Below, piece by piece: positions 31,731 to 40,419 of a stretch of 64,000 nucleotides of DNA (its first letter is position 1; every line of letters starts with the position of its first letter). The stretch comes from Candidatus Kouleothrix ribensis (GTDB lineage Bacteria > Chloroflexota > Chloroflexia > Chloroflexales > Roseiflexaceae), in NCBI GenBank assembly GCA_016722075.1, contig JADKGW010000001.1, forward strand, positions 2,294,001 through 2,358,000, given 5' to 3'. The position numbers and the translations under genes were made by a program. The notes below the pieces were generated by a model. It did not search any database. It had not been told where the DNA came from and was given only the letters and a program-made list of their open reading frames with translations.

Positions 31731-33128
31731 ATGGCCCCAAGCAATCGCAACCGCTCCGAGCCGCTCACACCCGTCGATCATGCCTGGCTACGCATGGAGG
31801 ACCCGACTAACCTGATGATGGTGACGGGCATCCTGATATTCGACCAGCCGCTCGACTTTGAGCGGCTGCGCGCGACGTTCGAGCACCGGCTGCTGCGCTT
31901 CGAGCGCTTCCGCCAACGCGTGGTAACCAGCGGCGACAATGCGCACTGGGAGCTCGACCCGAACTTCACGCTGAATGCGCACCTGCGCCGGATCGCGCTG
32001 CCCGCACCGCACAACCAGGCCGCGCTGCAAGAGCTGGTGAGCGATATGATGAGCACACCGCTCGATTTCAGCAAATCGCCCTGGCAGTACCACCTGATTG
32101 AAAACTACAACGGCGGCTGCGTGCTGCTGGGGCGGCTGCATCACTGCATCGCCGATGGTATCGCGCTCATCCGCGTGCTGCTGTCGATGACCGACGACGC
32201 GCCCGATACACCCTGGCCCAGCGCCACCGACGCCGAGATCGTTACGCACCGGCCCCCCCCTGCGCGCGCCACGGTCGACTCCACCGTGCGCTCGGCCGAA
32301 AAGCTCATGGCCGACGGCATCGACTTTGTGATCGACCCGGCCAAGCTGGCCGAGGCGGCCAGGATGGGCCTCGGCGGCGCGACCGCGCTCAGCCGGCTGC
32401 TGCTGATGAGCCCCGACCCTCACACGGCCTTCAAGGGGCCGCTGGGCGTCAACAAGCGCGCGGCCTGGTCGCAGCCGGTGCCACTCAACACGATCAAGGC
32501 GATTGGGCACGCGGTGGGCGCTACCGTCAACGATGTGCTGCTGGCCGCAGTCGCAGGCGCGCTGCGCAGCTACCTGCAAAGCCGTGGCGAGCCGGTCGAT
32601 GGCATCGACATTCGCGCGGCCGTGCCGGTGAACCTGCGCCCACCCGACGAGCCGCTGACCCTGGGTAACCGCTTCGGGCTGGTGTTTCTGCCATTGCCGA
32701 TCGGCGCCGACGACCCGCTTGATCGCCTGCTCGACCTGAAAGAGCGCATGGCCGCGCTCAAGGGCTCGCCTGAGGCCATGGTGACGTTTGGCATCCTCAC
32801 GACCATGGGCGTGGCGCCGGCGCAGCTGCAGGATCTGGGGGTGTCGATCTTTGGCTCGAAGGCCACTGCGGTAATGACCAACGTGCCTGGCCCGCGCCAG
32901 CCGATCTACATGGCCGGTGTGCCGATCAAGGAGATCATGTTCTGGGTGCCGCAGTCGGGCCGGCTCGGGCTTGGCGTGAGCATCCTGAGCTATGCCGGCA
33001 GTGTCACGCTGGGCATCGCGACCGACGTTGGGCTGGCGCCTGACCCCGACCAGATTATCGCGGCGTTCCACGACGAGTTCGAGACGCTGCTGCGGCTGGT
33101 GCCGCCCGAGGCTTCGGCCCAGGCCTGA
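31731..33128 (+). CDS. Wax ester synthase / diacylglycerol acyltransferase (WS/DGAT)
   Basis: 465 residues, typical for bacterial WS/DGAT, which esterifies fatty alcohols or diacylglycerol with acyl-CoA to make storage wax esters or triacylglycerol at the membrane. The catalytic HHxxxDG motif is intact (His137, His138, Asp142, Gly143), and the family features 'PLTPVDHAWLRME' at the N-terminus, 'VTNVPGPRQPIYMAG'-type segment near 380-395 and 'GVSILSYAGSVTLGI' near the C-terminus are present. It directly follows the PlsC-like gene, forming a compact neutral-lipid unit. Ends before a terminator-like structure. Confidence 0.93.
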   Translation: MAPSNRNRSEPLTPVDHAWLRMEDPTNLMMVTGILIFDQPLDFERLRATFEHRLLRFERFRQRVVTSGDNAHWELDPNFTLNAHLRRIALPAPHNQAALQELVSDMMSTPLDFSKSPWQYHLIENYNGGCVLLGRLHHCIADGIALIRVLLSMTDDAPDTPWPSATDAEIVTHRPPPARATVDSTVRSAEKLMADGIDFVIDPAKLAEAARMGLGGATALSRLLLMSPDPHTAFKGPLGVNKRAAWSQPVPLNTIKAIGHAVGATVNDVLLAAVAGALRSYLQSRGEPVDGIDIRAAVPVNLRPPDEPLTLGNRFGLVFLPLPIGADDPLDRLLDLKERMAALKGSPEAMVTFGILTTMGVAPAQLQDLGVSIFGSKATAVMTNVPGPRQPIYMAGVPIKEIMFWVPQSGRLGLGVSILSYAGSVTLGIATDVGLAPDPDQIIAAFHDEFETLLRLVPPEASAQA

Positions 33129-33171
33129 GCCGCGAAAGCAGCTCGAACCACGCGGTACGCGCAGATTGATG

Positions 33172-33237
33172 AGGGACTGCCTGTTTCGTAACCATCCCAG
33201 CGGGATGCGTATGTACAGGCGAGTCCCTTATCTTTCT
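33172..33237 (+). terminator. Structured terminator after the WS/DGAT gene
   Basis: Outer stem AGGGACTGCCTG (33172-33183) with CAGGCGAGTCCCT (33216-33228, one bulge) encloses an inner hairpin CATCCC-AGC-GGGATG (33193-33207). The T-rich tail TATCTTTCTT follows. It lies 44 bases after the stop. Confidence 0.65.
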
Positions 33238-33279
33238 TGGCACGCTTCAGGATGAAGCAGGGCAGCAGCAGGCCGACGC

Positions 33280-34329
33280 TCAGCGGCCGAGCATCTGGGC
33301 GTCTTCGGCCGATTTCTCGACCTTCTGCTCAATCGCGTCGAGCCGGGCGGTCACCTGGCGGCGCCACTGCTCGTCGGCCACCTCACGCGCGCGCAGCCGG
33401 TACAGCTGCTCTTCGTCGAGCCGGCGCACCCCGCCGATCCGGTCGGCCAGCAGCCCCATCAGGAAGATAAACACGGCCAGCACCACCAGCACCGCGCCCA
33501 CCAGCAGCGCCTGGTCGTTCGACTGCGACTCGGCGAACCACTGCAGGCGGCGCCCAATGAACACATACGCCGCGCGCCCCAATGCCAGCAGCCCCAACCC
33601 GGCAAACACCACCGCGATGTACGAGAAGGTCTTCAGCGGCTCGTAGGTGGTGTAGGTACGCGCGATGATCGCCGACTGGCGCTTGATGAAATTCCAGTTG
33701 CCCTGGTGCAGCCGCGAGGGCCGCTCGACCGGGTTGGTCGAGATCGGCACAGTGGTGACGGTCAGGCCCTTCTTGCCGGCCTGAATAAGATTCTCGACGG
33801 TGTACGAGAAGTCGGTGGTGACGAACAGGCGCAGCGCAGCCTCGCGCGAGAGCGCCCGGAAGCCGCTCACCGTATCGGGCACATCCGTCTCGGAGGCCCA
33901 GCGCACCACGCTGCTGCCGGCCGCCTGGAGCAGCTTCTTGAGCGGCGAGAAGTGTTCGAGATTACCCACCTGGCGGTCGCCGATCACCACCTCGGCCTGG
34001 CCGGCCAGGATCGGCGCGATCAGGCGCGGGATGGCGCTGCCGGGGTACTGGTGGTCGCCATCGGTATTGACGATAATATCGGCGCCCAGGCGTAGCGCGG
34101 CGTCGTTGCCGGTTTGGAACGCGCGCGCCAGCCCCTTGCGGCCGGTGTGGCGCACCACAAAGTCGGCGCCGGCGCCCAGCGCAAGCTCGACGGTCCGGTC
34201 GGTGCAGCCATCGTCGACGATCAGCACCTCGACGCTATCGACGCCCGCGATGGTACGTGGGATGTCGCGGATCACGGCGGCGATGGTGTCGGCCTCGTTC
34301 AGCACCGGAATCTGGACAATCAGTTTCAT
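33280..34329 (-). CDS. Family 2 glycosyltransferase (dolichol-phosphate-mannose-synthase-like) with two membrane helices
   Basis: 349 residues from the ATG at 34329 ('MKLIVQIPVLNEADTIAAVI'); 51 further in-frame codons upstream lack a start signal. The GT-A domain shows 'VLIVDDGCTDRTVELAL' and the DxD-type 'NTDGDHQYPGSAIPRLI', and 'DVPDTVSGFRALSREAAL' as in polyprenyl-phosphate glycosyltransferases. Two hydrophobic segments ('YIAVVFAGLGLLALGRAAYV', 'LLVGAVLVVLAVFIFLMGLL') and a charged coiled-coil tail follow. It probably loads a sugar onto a lipid carrier at the inner face of the membrane, a donor of the kind used by the GT39-like enzymes at 49-57 kb, though no link beyond that is shown. Confidence 0.88.
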   Translation of the reverse strand: MKLIVQIPVLNEADTIAAVIRDIPRTIAGVDSVEVLIVDDGCTDRTVELALGAGADFVVRHTGRKGLARAFQTGNDAALRLGADIIVNTDGDHQYPGSAIPRLIAPILAGQAEVVIGDRQVGNLEHFSPLKKLLQAAGSSVVRWASETDVPDTVSGFRALSREAALRLFVTTDFSYTVENLIQAGKKGLTVTTVPISTNPVERPSRLHQGNWNFIKRQSAIIARTYTTYEPLKTFSYIAVVFAGLGLLALGRAAYVFIGRRLQWFAESQSNDQALLVGAVLVVLAVFIFLMGLLADRIGGVRRLDEEQLYRLRAREVADEQWRRQVTARLDAIEQKVEKSAEDAQMLGR

Positions 34330-34991
34330 ACCTGCCCCGCGCTTATGGCAGCTTGCAGTTGGCAGCTGGCAGCGCGATCCTTCGCGCGACAATGCACGTC
34401 TTGCCATTGAGTTGAACGCGCAACGATGGTGCAAACTGCAATAGTAGAGCGCCATTCTACCCGACCGCCCCGAGTTTTGCAAAGCCGGCCCGGCGCCTCC
34501 GCGCTCGTCCGCGTCCTATCTCACATCCGCGCTCGTCCGCGTTCGTCCGCGTCCCATCTCACATCCGCGTTCGTCCGCGTTCGTCCGCGTCCTATCTCAC
34601 AGCCGCGCTCGTCCGCGTTCGTCCGCGTCCCATCTCACATCCGCGTTCGTCCGCGTGCGTCCGCGTCCTATCGCACATCCGCGTTCGTCCGCGTTCGTCC
34701 GCGTCCCATCGATCCTACTACTCGTCCGCGTTCGTCCGCGTCCCATCTCACATCCGCGTTCGTCCGCGCTCGTCCGCGTCCTATCTCACAGCCGCGCTCG
34801 TCCGCGTTCGTCCGCGTCCTATCGCACATCCCCGCTCGTCCGCGTCCCATCTCACATCCCCGCTCGTCCGCGTTCGTCCGCGTCCTATCACGCTGCGCTC
34901 GCGCAAGCACCCACGTGCGCCCGGCCAGGTGCTCAGGCGCTTGGGCACCGCCGCGCGGCGTGCTATGCTGATGCAAAGAAAGGAGCCTGCC
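34330..34991. other. Intergenic region carrying the 38-bp repeat array
   Basis: Roughly 660 bases. The first 170 should hold the promoter of the glycosyltransferase; 34501-34890 is a repeat array; the last 100 lead into the VanZ-like gene. Frames through the array encode only 'RVRPR' or 'TNADERG'-type low-complexity peptide and are not considered genes. Confidence 0.6.
34501..34890. repeat. 38-bp tandem array built from a 10-bp module, about ten units
   Basis: Units begin at 34501 (28 bp), 34529, 34567, 34605, 34643, 34681, 34755, 34793, 34831 (28 bp) and 34859, the rest 38 bp long, with one disrupted zone at about 34710-34725. Each unit is GCGYTCGTCCGCGT, zero or one extra TCGTCCGCGT, then CCYATCTCACAKCC. 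The 28-bp units are one 10-base module shorter. No spacers, so not CRISPR. Confidence 0.9.
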
Positions 34992-35441
34992 ATGCCGATC
35001 GAAAAACCCCACCGCACACCCATCCGAGCGCGGCCGGCGGCACTGCTAGCGCTGCTGGCAATCGTGCTATTCCCATTCGAATGGCTGGGCGCGCACTGGG
35101 GGCAGCTAGGCGCGCTGATCGACTCCACCTTCCCAACCGAGGCGTGGCATGCCCTCGGGCACGCGAGCCTGTTTGGGCTGCTAGGCCTGCTGGCGCTGGC
35201 GTGCTACCCGGCGCTACGCGATCGGCCGGCGCGCTACGCCGCGCTGCTGCTGGCCGGCGCCGGGCAAGAGCTCTTGCAGCTGGCGTTCAAGCAGCGGCCA
35301 GTCAACTTCGACGACGGGCGCGACCTGCTGGTCGATGCGTGTGGGCTGGCGCTGGCGTTCGGGCTGGCCTGGCTGACGCGCCGCGCCAACGAAAAAGGTG
35401 GCCACGCGCCGCGTAGCCACCCGCCCACAAGCCCGATCTAA
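34992..35441 (+). CDS. VanZ-like membrane protein
   Basis: 149 residues from an ATG with AAAGGAG at a good distance; 21 upstream in-frame codons are discarded. Four hydrophobic segments, with charged 'FKQRPVNFDDGRDLLVDACG' near the end and 'EAWHALGHASLFGLLGLLAL' in the middle, match the VanZ-like family (the H/G and 'R..D...N..G' pattern). VanZ confers low-level teicoplanin resistance in enterococci, but most relatives have unknown roles in the envelope. No resistance genes are adjacent. Confidence 0.75.
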   Translation: MPIEKPHRTPIRARPAALLALLAIVLFPFEWLGAHWGQLGALIDSTFPTEAWHALGHASLFGLLGLLALACYPALRDRPARYAALLLAGAGQELLQLAFKQRPVNFDDGRDLLVDACGLALAFGLAWLTRRANEKGGHAPRSHPPTSPI

Positions 35442-35473
35442 TCCGTGCTGAACCACAGCCCGATCATGCCGCG

Positions 35474-35860
35474 CTAGGCCATCGACGCCAGCATCACATT
35501 GCCGATCACGATCGCCAGCAAGATGACCAGCGAGGCCAGCGGCGACCAGCGGCCCAGGTTCGGCAGCAGGCCCCCACCCTTCACCGCCCGGTGCGCAACA
35601 TAAGCCGACAGCAGGCCCAGGATCGGGTGCAGAATAAACGGGAATGTCAGCATCTTCGCATTCCCGCCGACCAGCAGGTACAGGTAGACGATCAAGCCGA
35701 GCGTCACCTGAAGATCGACCAGGATCGGAAAGAAGCGTGCGGCCGGGTTAGCCGGCCCATTCGGCTTCCAGGTAACCGTAAACCAGATCGCCACGATTAG
35801 AATAACTAGCGGAAGCACCATCTCACCGAGCACCCGGTGAATCGACAGAATAAAATCCAT
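35474..35860 (-). CDS. Small four-helix membrane protein
   Basis: 128 residues, almost entirely hydrophobic with four predicted helices (about 10-30, 46-64, 70-90, 105-126). Conserved-looking His8 ('SIHRVLGE'), His78 ('FILHPILGL') and His89 ('AYVAHRAVKG') could bind heme, as in small b-type membrane cytochromes, but this is only a suggestion. The start has GAGGG upstream. It is transcribed opposite to the VanZ-like gene. Confidence 0.7.
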   Translation of the reverse strand: MDFILSIHRVLGEMVLPLVILIVAIWFTVTWKPNGPANPAARFFPILVDLQVTLGLIVYLYLLVGGNAKMLTFPFILHPILGLLSAYVAHRAVKGGGLLPNLGRWSPLASLVILLAIVIGNVMLASMA

Positions 35861-35977
35861 ACAACACCCTCGCCTCTTCGTATCAAGCGACCTCCCAATT
35901 CGTTGTTCATTATATCACAAGTTGTTGCATGGGTAGCCCAGGCCGGGCCGGTTGCCGGCACTATCATAGATCGCGCA

Positions 35978-36532
35978 TCACTCGAGGTTGGCGTGGCGTG
36001 CGCGCAGATCATGCGCGCTCTGGCCCAGCGCGGCCTGCAAACGCGGCACCAGCGCATCGAGCAAGATCCACAGGCCCTGCTCGAAAGCCGAGCCCATGGC
36101 CTGGCCCGAGCTGCTCTGCTCGGAGTCGGCCAGAGTCTGTGCCGGGATGGTCAGCACCAGATCGGCCTGGCGCGGCAGCTCGGCCTGCGGCTGCGCGGTG
36201 ATGATCACGATCTGGGCACCGGCATGGCGCGCCACCCCGATCAGGCCGGCCGTGGTCGAAATATAGCCGGGGCCGCAGACAACCAGAAACAGATCGCCCT
36301 GGCCAACCGGCGGCGCGGTAATATCGCCGACCATGGCCACATCAAGCCCGAGGTGCATCAGCCGCATCACAAAGCTGCGCAGCGCCAGGTTCTCGCGGCC
36401 CATGGCATACGCGACAATGCGGCGCGCGCCCAGGATCGCCGAGCAAAACGCATCGACCTCGGCCTCGTCGACCCGGCCCAGCACGCGATCGAGCTCGGCC
36501 AGAATCGCCCGTATGCTATCGTAGGTTGCCAT
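35978..36532 (-). CDS. 6-phospho-3-hexuloisomerase-like SIS-domain protein
   Basis: 184 residues, one SIS fold, from an ATG with a perfect AAGGAGG. The patterns 'RIVAYAMGRENLALRSFVMRLMHLG', 'DLFLVVCGPGYISTTAGLIGVA', 'IVIITAQPQAELPRQADLVLTIPA' and 'GSAFEQGLWILLDAL' fit 6-phospho-3-hexuloisomerase (HxlB), which interconverts fructose-6-phosphate and 3-hexulose-6-phosphate. A companion hexulose-phosphate synthase is not in the window. It follows the last gene of the sugar ABC importer by 34 bp and is likely part of that operon, so it may isomerise a phosphosugar derived from the imported substrate rather than fix formaldehyde. Confidence 0.82.
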   Translation of the reverse strand: MATYDSIRAILAELDRVLGRVDEAEVDAFCSAILGARRIVAYAMGRENLALRSFVMRLMHLGLDVAMVGDITAPPVGQGDLFLVVCGPGYISTTAGLIGVARHAGAQIVIITAQPQAELPRQADLVLTIPAQTLADSEQSSSGQAMGSAFEQGLWILLDALVPRLQAALGQSAHDLRARHANLE

Positions 36533-36566
36533 GTGTGCCTCCTTGGGCCAGTGCCGGCGCGGCGCA

Positions 36567-37568
36567 CTACGCGCGGCGGCGCGCCAGGCGATTCTGCAGC
36601 ACTACCACCACCAGCAGAAACACGCCGCGGATCACCGACTGCCAGTAGGCGCTCAGGCTGATCAGGCCGCGGCCATTCTCGAAGTTAAGAATGTTGAATA
36701 TTAACTCGAGCAGCAGCACGCCCACCAGCGTGGTGCCAACCGAGCCAAGGCCGCCGGTGAGCAGCGTGCCGCCCACCACCACCGCCGCAATCGCCGATAG
36801 CTCCCAGCCGCTGCCGGCGGTCGGCAGGCCGGTGAACGTCAGCGCCGCCAGGATCACGCCGGCCAGCCCGGCCAGGCCGCCGCTGAGCGCATACACCGCC
36901 AGCTTGATCCGATCGACCGGCAAGCCCATCAGGCGCGCGGCCTCTTCGTTGCCGCCAACCGACAGCACATGCCGGCCGAAGCGCGTGTAGCCAAGCACGG
37001 CGATGCCGACGGCATAGGCCGCCAGCAGCAGCAGTAGCGGGATGGGCAGGCCGAACAGATCGCGCCCCAGCTCGATGAAGCCACTGCCGGCATCGACGCC
37101 GATCGAGGCGTTATTCGCCAGGATCAGCGCAACCCCGCGCGCGGCCAGCAGCATGGCCAGGGTGGCGATAAACGGCAGAATATTCAGCCGCGCGATCACC
37201 CAGCCGTTCAGCAGGCCCACCAGCGCGCCCACCAGCACCGGCACGGCAATCGCCGGCAGGGGGCCGTAGGGGCTCAGCCGCGCAGCCAGCACGCTCGCCA
37301 GCGCCGCCACCGACCCGACCGACAGGTCGATCCCGCCGGTCATGATCACAAAGGTCATCCCCAGCGCGATCAGGCCGATCATCGAGTCGTTGCGCAGCAT
37401 CTCGAAGATATTATACGCGCCAAAAAAGCCATCGTAGCGCAGCGTGCCGAACAACACCAGCAATGCCAATGCGATCAGCGCGCCCTGGCGCTGCGCCACG
37501 CTCGCCAGCCGCGCCCAGCGCGAAACCTGGCCGCCGGCATGCAGATCGGATGGTGTAGTAGTGGTCAT
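36567..37568 (-). CDS. Sugar ABC transporter permease (YjfF/YtfT/RbsC family)
   Basis: 333 residues, about eight to ten membrane helices, from an ATG preceded by GGAGCGCC. Diagnostic segments are 'LGMTFVIMTGGIDLSVGSVAAL', 'PFIATLAMLLAARGVALI' and 'YALSGGLAGLAGVILAA', typical of branched CUT2-type permeases. It is the second of two permease genes, as in the Escherichia coli ytfQRT-yjfF galactofuranose importer, and pairs with the 37637-38620 protein as a heterodimer. Order within the operon is binding protein, ATPase, permease, permease, SIS isomerase. Confidence 0.9.
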   Translation of the reverse strand: MTTTTPSDLHAGGQVSRWARLASVAQRQGALIALALLVLFGTLRYDGFFGAYNIFEMLRNDSMIGLIALGMTFVIMTGGIDLSVGSVAALASVLAARLSPYGPLPAIAVPVLVGALVGLLNGWVIARLNILPFIATLAMLLAARGVALILANNASIGVDAGSGFIELGRDLFGLPIPLLLLLAAYAVGIAVLGYTRFGRHVLSVGGNEEAARLMGLPVDRIKLAVYALSGGLAGLAGVILAALTFTGLPTAGSGWELSAIAAVVVGGTLLTGGLGSVGTTLVGVLLLELIFNILNFENGRGLISLSAYWQSVIRGVFLLVVVVLQNRLARRRA

Positions 37569-37636
37569 AGGCGCTCCACTGACGACAAGGCACATAACAG
37601 GCGATGCGCGCCATCAGGCACGCGAGCAGCGGCCGA

Positions 37637-38620
37637 TCACGACCGGCGCTGGATGTACACGGCCACCAGGATGATCAGCGCGTTGATCACCTGGGCCACC
37701 GCGAACGGCACGCCCTTGGCCAGCAGCGTAAAGCGGATCAGCTGGATGATCAGCGCGCCCACCAGCGTGCCGGTGATCGTGGCGCGCCCGCCGGTGAGCG
37801 GCGTGCCGCCGACCGCCGTGGCCGCAATCGCGTCGAGCTCCATATTCAGCCCGACCTGGTTCGCGTCGGACGACGAGTTGATCGCGATCACGATCAGCCC
37901 GGCCAGCCCGGCCAGCAGGCCGCTGATCACATACACGCCGCGCTTGATCCGATCGACCGGCACGCCGGCCAGCCGCGCGGCCGACTCGTTGCCGCCGGTG
38001 GCCAGCACATAGCGCCCGAAGGTGGTGGCGCGCATGGCCCAGGCCGCCGCCGCCACAATCAGCAGCATCAGAAACACCTGAAACGGGATGCCCAGCGGCC
38101 GGCCGAGCCCGATATACTGAAAGCCGGGATTCTTGAATGCCTGCAGGTTGCCGTTGGTCATCACCTGGCCGATCCCGCGCCCGGCGATAAACAGCACCAG
38201 CGTGGCGATGATCGGCTGGATGCGAAACGCGGTGACCAGCACGCCGTTGAACAGGCCGAACAGCCCGGCTACCACGATCGGCACGACGATCGCCAGGCCA
38301 ATGCCGAGCAGTGCCGGCAGCGGGCCGAGGAAGATGATCGGCGCCAATGCGCCAGCAATCGCCATCAGCGAGCCAACCGACAGATCGATCCCGCCGGTGG
38401 CGATCACCAGGGTCATCCCGGTGGCAACGATCACAATCGGCGCGACCTGGGTCAGGTTCACATTCAGCGCCTGTGCCGACAGGAAGTTGGCCGTGAAGCC
38501 AATATTGTATAGCAGCAACACCAGCAGCGCCAGCAGCGCGCCGTATGCCTGCCCAAAGCTGCGCAGCCGCGCTGCCGCGCCCCAGCTGCGCTCGTCGTCG
38601 GCCTGCTCAATCCTGGCCAT
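37637..38620 (-). CDS. Sugar ABC transporter permease (YtfT/RbsC family)
   Basis: 327 residues from the ATG at 38620 (AGGAGCC upstream), overlapping the end of the ATPase gene by 14 bp. Repeats the CUT2 permease pattern: 'TGMTLVIATGGIDLSVGSLMAI', 'IQPIIATLVLFIAGRGIG', 'GVPVDRIKRGVYVISGLLAGLAG' and 'GGTPLTGGRATI'. The protein begins with a cytoplasmic Arg-rich tail. Acts with the second permease in a membrane dimer. Confidence 0.9.
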   Translation of the reverse strand: MARIEQADDERSWGAAARLRSFGQAYGALLALLVLLLYNIGFTANFLSAQALNVNLTQVAPIVIVATGMTLVIATGGIDLSVGSLMAIAGALAPIIFLGPLPALLGIGLAIVVPIVVAGLFGLFNGVLVTAFRIQPIIATLVLFIAGRGIGQVMTNGNLQAFKNPGFQYIGLGRPLGIPFQVFLMLLIVAAAAWAMRATTFGRYVLATGGNESAARLAGVPVDRIKRGVYVISGLLAGLAGLIVIAINSSSDANQVGLNMELDAIAATAVGGTPLTGGRATITGTLVGALIIQLIRFTLLAKGVPFAVAQVINALIILVAVYIQRRS

Positions 38621-40163
38621 GCGGCGGCTCCTGCGCGGCGCCGGGCGCCCCTGCGCCATGCGCCATCGCGCTCATGATCGCGTCCTGGCTGATCTGCTCG
38701 GCCGACAGCTCGGCTACCGAGCGCCCGTCGCGCAGCACCACTACCCGGTCGCTGCCCTCGATCAACTCCTCGATCTCCGACGAGATCATCAGCACACCCA
38801 GGCCGTTGTCGGCCAGCTCGTTGATCAGCCGCTGGATCTCGCCTTTCGCGCCAACATCGATCCCGCGCGTGGGCTCGTCGAGGATCAGCAGGCGCGGGCT
38901 CAGGCACAGCCAGCGCGCCAGCAGCACCTTCTGCTGGTTGCCGCCCGAAAGCTCGCGCACGATCTGGTCGGGGCCGGCGGTTTTGATGCCCAGGCGCTTG
39001 ATGAAGCGATCGACGATTTCGTCCTGGCGCGCGCGCGGCACGATCCCGTTGCGCGCCAGCGTCGGCAATGCCGCCAGCGTCAGGTTCTCGCGCACCGACA
39101 GGTATGGGATGATGCCCTCGGCTTTGCGGTCTTCCGAGCAGAAGCCGATCCGCGCACGGATCGCGTCGGCCGGCGAGCGGAAGTGTACCGGCTGCGCGTC
39201 GATCCGCACCTCGCCCGCGTCGAGCGGGTCGGCCCCGAACACCGCGCGGGCCACCTCGGTGCGGCCGGCGCCCAGCAACCCGGCCAGCCCGACGATCTCG
39301 CCGGTGCGCACGCTCACATCAGCGCCCTGGAGCGCACGCCCACGGCGCAGGTTCTGGGCCTCGAGCAGGGTATGCTCGGCCTGGTGCCGGCCGGCGCCGA
39401 AGCCGGTCTGGCCGCCGCGGCGCACCTCACCCAGCTCTTTGCCAAGCATCCGCGCCACCAGCTCGAGCTTGCTGATCGCCTGCATGGGCCGCTCGTCGAT
39501 CGTCTGGCCGTCGCGCATGATCGTTACGCGGTCGCAGATCGCGTACAGCTCATCGAGCCGGTGAGTCACGAAGATCACGGCGACGCCATCGGCCTTGAGC
39601 TGGCGGATGACCGTAAACAGCGTAGCGACCTCGCGCTCGTCGAGCGAGGAGGTCGGCTCGTCCATCACCACCAGCTTGCTTTTGAACGACACCGCGCGCG
39701 CGATTGCGACCATCTGCTGCACGGCGATGTTCAGGTTCATCAGCGGCTGGGTCACATCGGCCTGCACGCCCAGCCGCGCCAGCAGGTCGGCGGCCTGGCG
39801 GTGCATCCGCGCCCAATCGATCAGGCCCCAGCGGCGCGGCTCGCGGCCCATGAAGATATTCTCGGCCACCGAGCGAAATGGGATGAGGTTGACTTCCTGG
39901 TAGATCGTGCTGACGCCGCTGGCCTGGGCCTGCTGCGGCGAGCTGAAATCGACCGTATGCCCGTCGAAAACGATCGTGCCGGCGTTGCGGCGATAGGCGC
40001 CGGTGAGGATCTTGATCAATGTGGACTTGCCCGCGCCATTCTGGCCAACCAGCGCGTGAACCTCGCCGCGATCGACACGCAGGTGCGCCTTCGACAGCGC
40101 CACGACGCCGGGGAAGGTTTTGGAGATATCTTCCATGCGCAGCAGTGGCTCGAGTTGCGACAC
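38607..40163 (-). CDS. Sugar ABC transporter ATP-binding protein, double NBD (YtfR/RbsA type)
   Basis: 518 residues from a GTG at 40163 preceded by AAGGAG; the longer frame to 40244 has no start signal. Two fused ATPase domains: N-terminal Walker A GQNGAGKST, 'VQQMVAIARAVSFKSKLVVMDEPTSSLDE', and a C-terminal half with 'GLLGAGRTEVARAVFG', 'SGGNQQKVLLARWLCLSPRL' and 'LDEPTRGIDVGAKGEI'. The C-terminal Walker A is altered (GLLGAGRTE), as usual in RbsA/MglA proteins. Powers import of the sugar bound by the lipoprotein at 40420. Confidence 0.93.
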   Translation of the reverse strand: MSQLEPLLRMEDISKTFPGVVALSKAHLRVDRGEVHALVGQNGAGKSTLIKILTGAYRRNAGTIVFDGHTVDFSSPQQAQASGVSTIYQEVNLIPFRSVAENIFMGREPRRWGLIDWARMHRQAADLLARLGVQADVTQPLMNLNIAVQQMVAIARAVSFKSKLVVMDEPTSSLDEREVATLFTVIRQLKADGVAVIFVTHRLDELYAICDRVTIMRDGQTIDERPMQAISKLELVARMLGKELGEVRRGGQTGFGAGRHQAEHTLLEAQNLRRGRALQGADVSVRTGEIVGLAGLLGAGRTEVARAVFGADPLDAGEVRIDAQPVHFRSPADAIRARIGFCSEDRKAEGIIPYLSVRENLTLAALPTLARNGIVPRARQDEIVDRFIKRLGIKTAGPDQIVRELSGGNQQKVLLARWLCLSPRLLILDEPTRGIDVGAKGEIQRLINELADNGLGVLMISSEIEELIEGSDRVVVLRDGRSVAELSAEQISQDAIMSAMAHGAGAPGAAQEPPHGQD

Positions 40164-40419
40164 GGCACACTCCTTCTGGTCGCCGGTGGCAGCGACTAGA
40201 TGATCGGATGGGTTCGAGCTGCGCGCCCACGCAGCGGTAGGCATGGCTCACGACCTGCGGTTTCGGCTTGGCAGCTGGGGGGTGGAAGGATCGCGTCCCT
40301 CCAAGAATCTTTCTTGTTCTGGCTGCGCCAGAATACAAGGATTTCTGCGGGGGCGGCTTTGCCGCCCCCGCACCCCCACCGAACTGCCACGTTCGATTGA
40401 GCCATGCTGTCGTGCTATT
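40164..40419. other. Structured gap between binding protein and ATPase genes
   Basis: 256 bases. It holds TTCTGGC-TGC-GCCAGAA (40317-40333) and a perfect 11-bp hairpin GCGGGGGCGGC-TTT-GCCGCCCCCGC (40347-40371). Such stems between a binding-protein gene and its ATPase gene commonly give stepped mRNA levels, with more binding protein than ATPase. No T-run follows on the minus strand. Confidence 0.6.

Noticed and set aside
34501..34890. CRISPR array
   Set aside because: Units are contiguous and differ only by 10-base modules; there are no unique spacers and no cas genes in the window.
34426..34971. Long plus-strand reading frame of 181 codons across the 38-bp array
   Set aside because: Its product is a low-complexity RVRPR/RSSA repeat forced by the DNA repeat; it lacks a ribosome binding site and family similarity.
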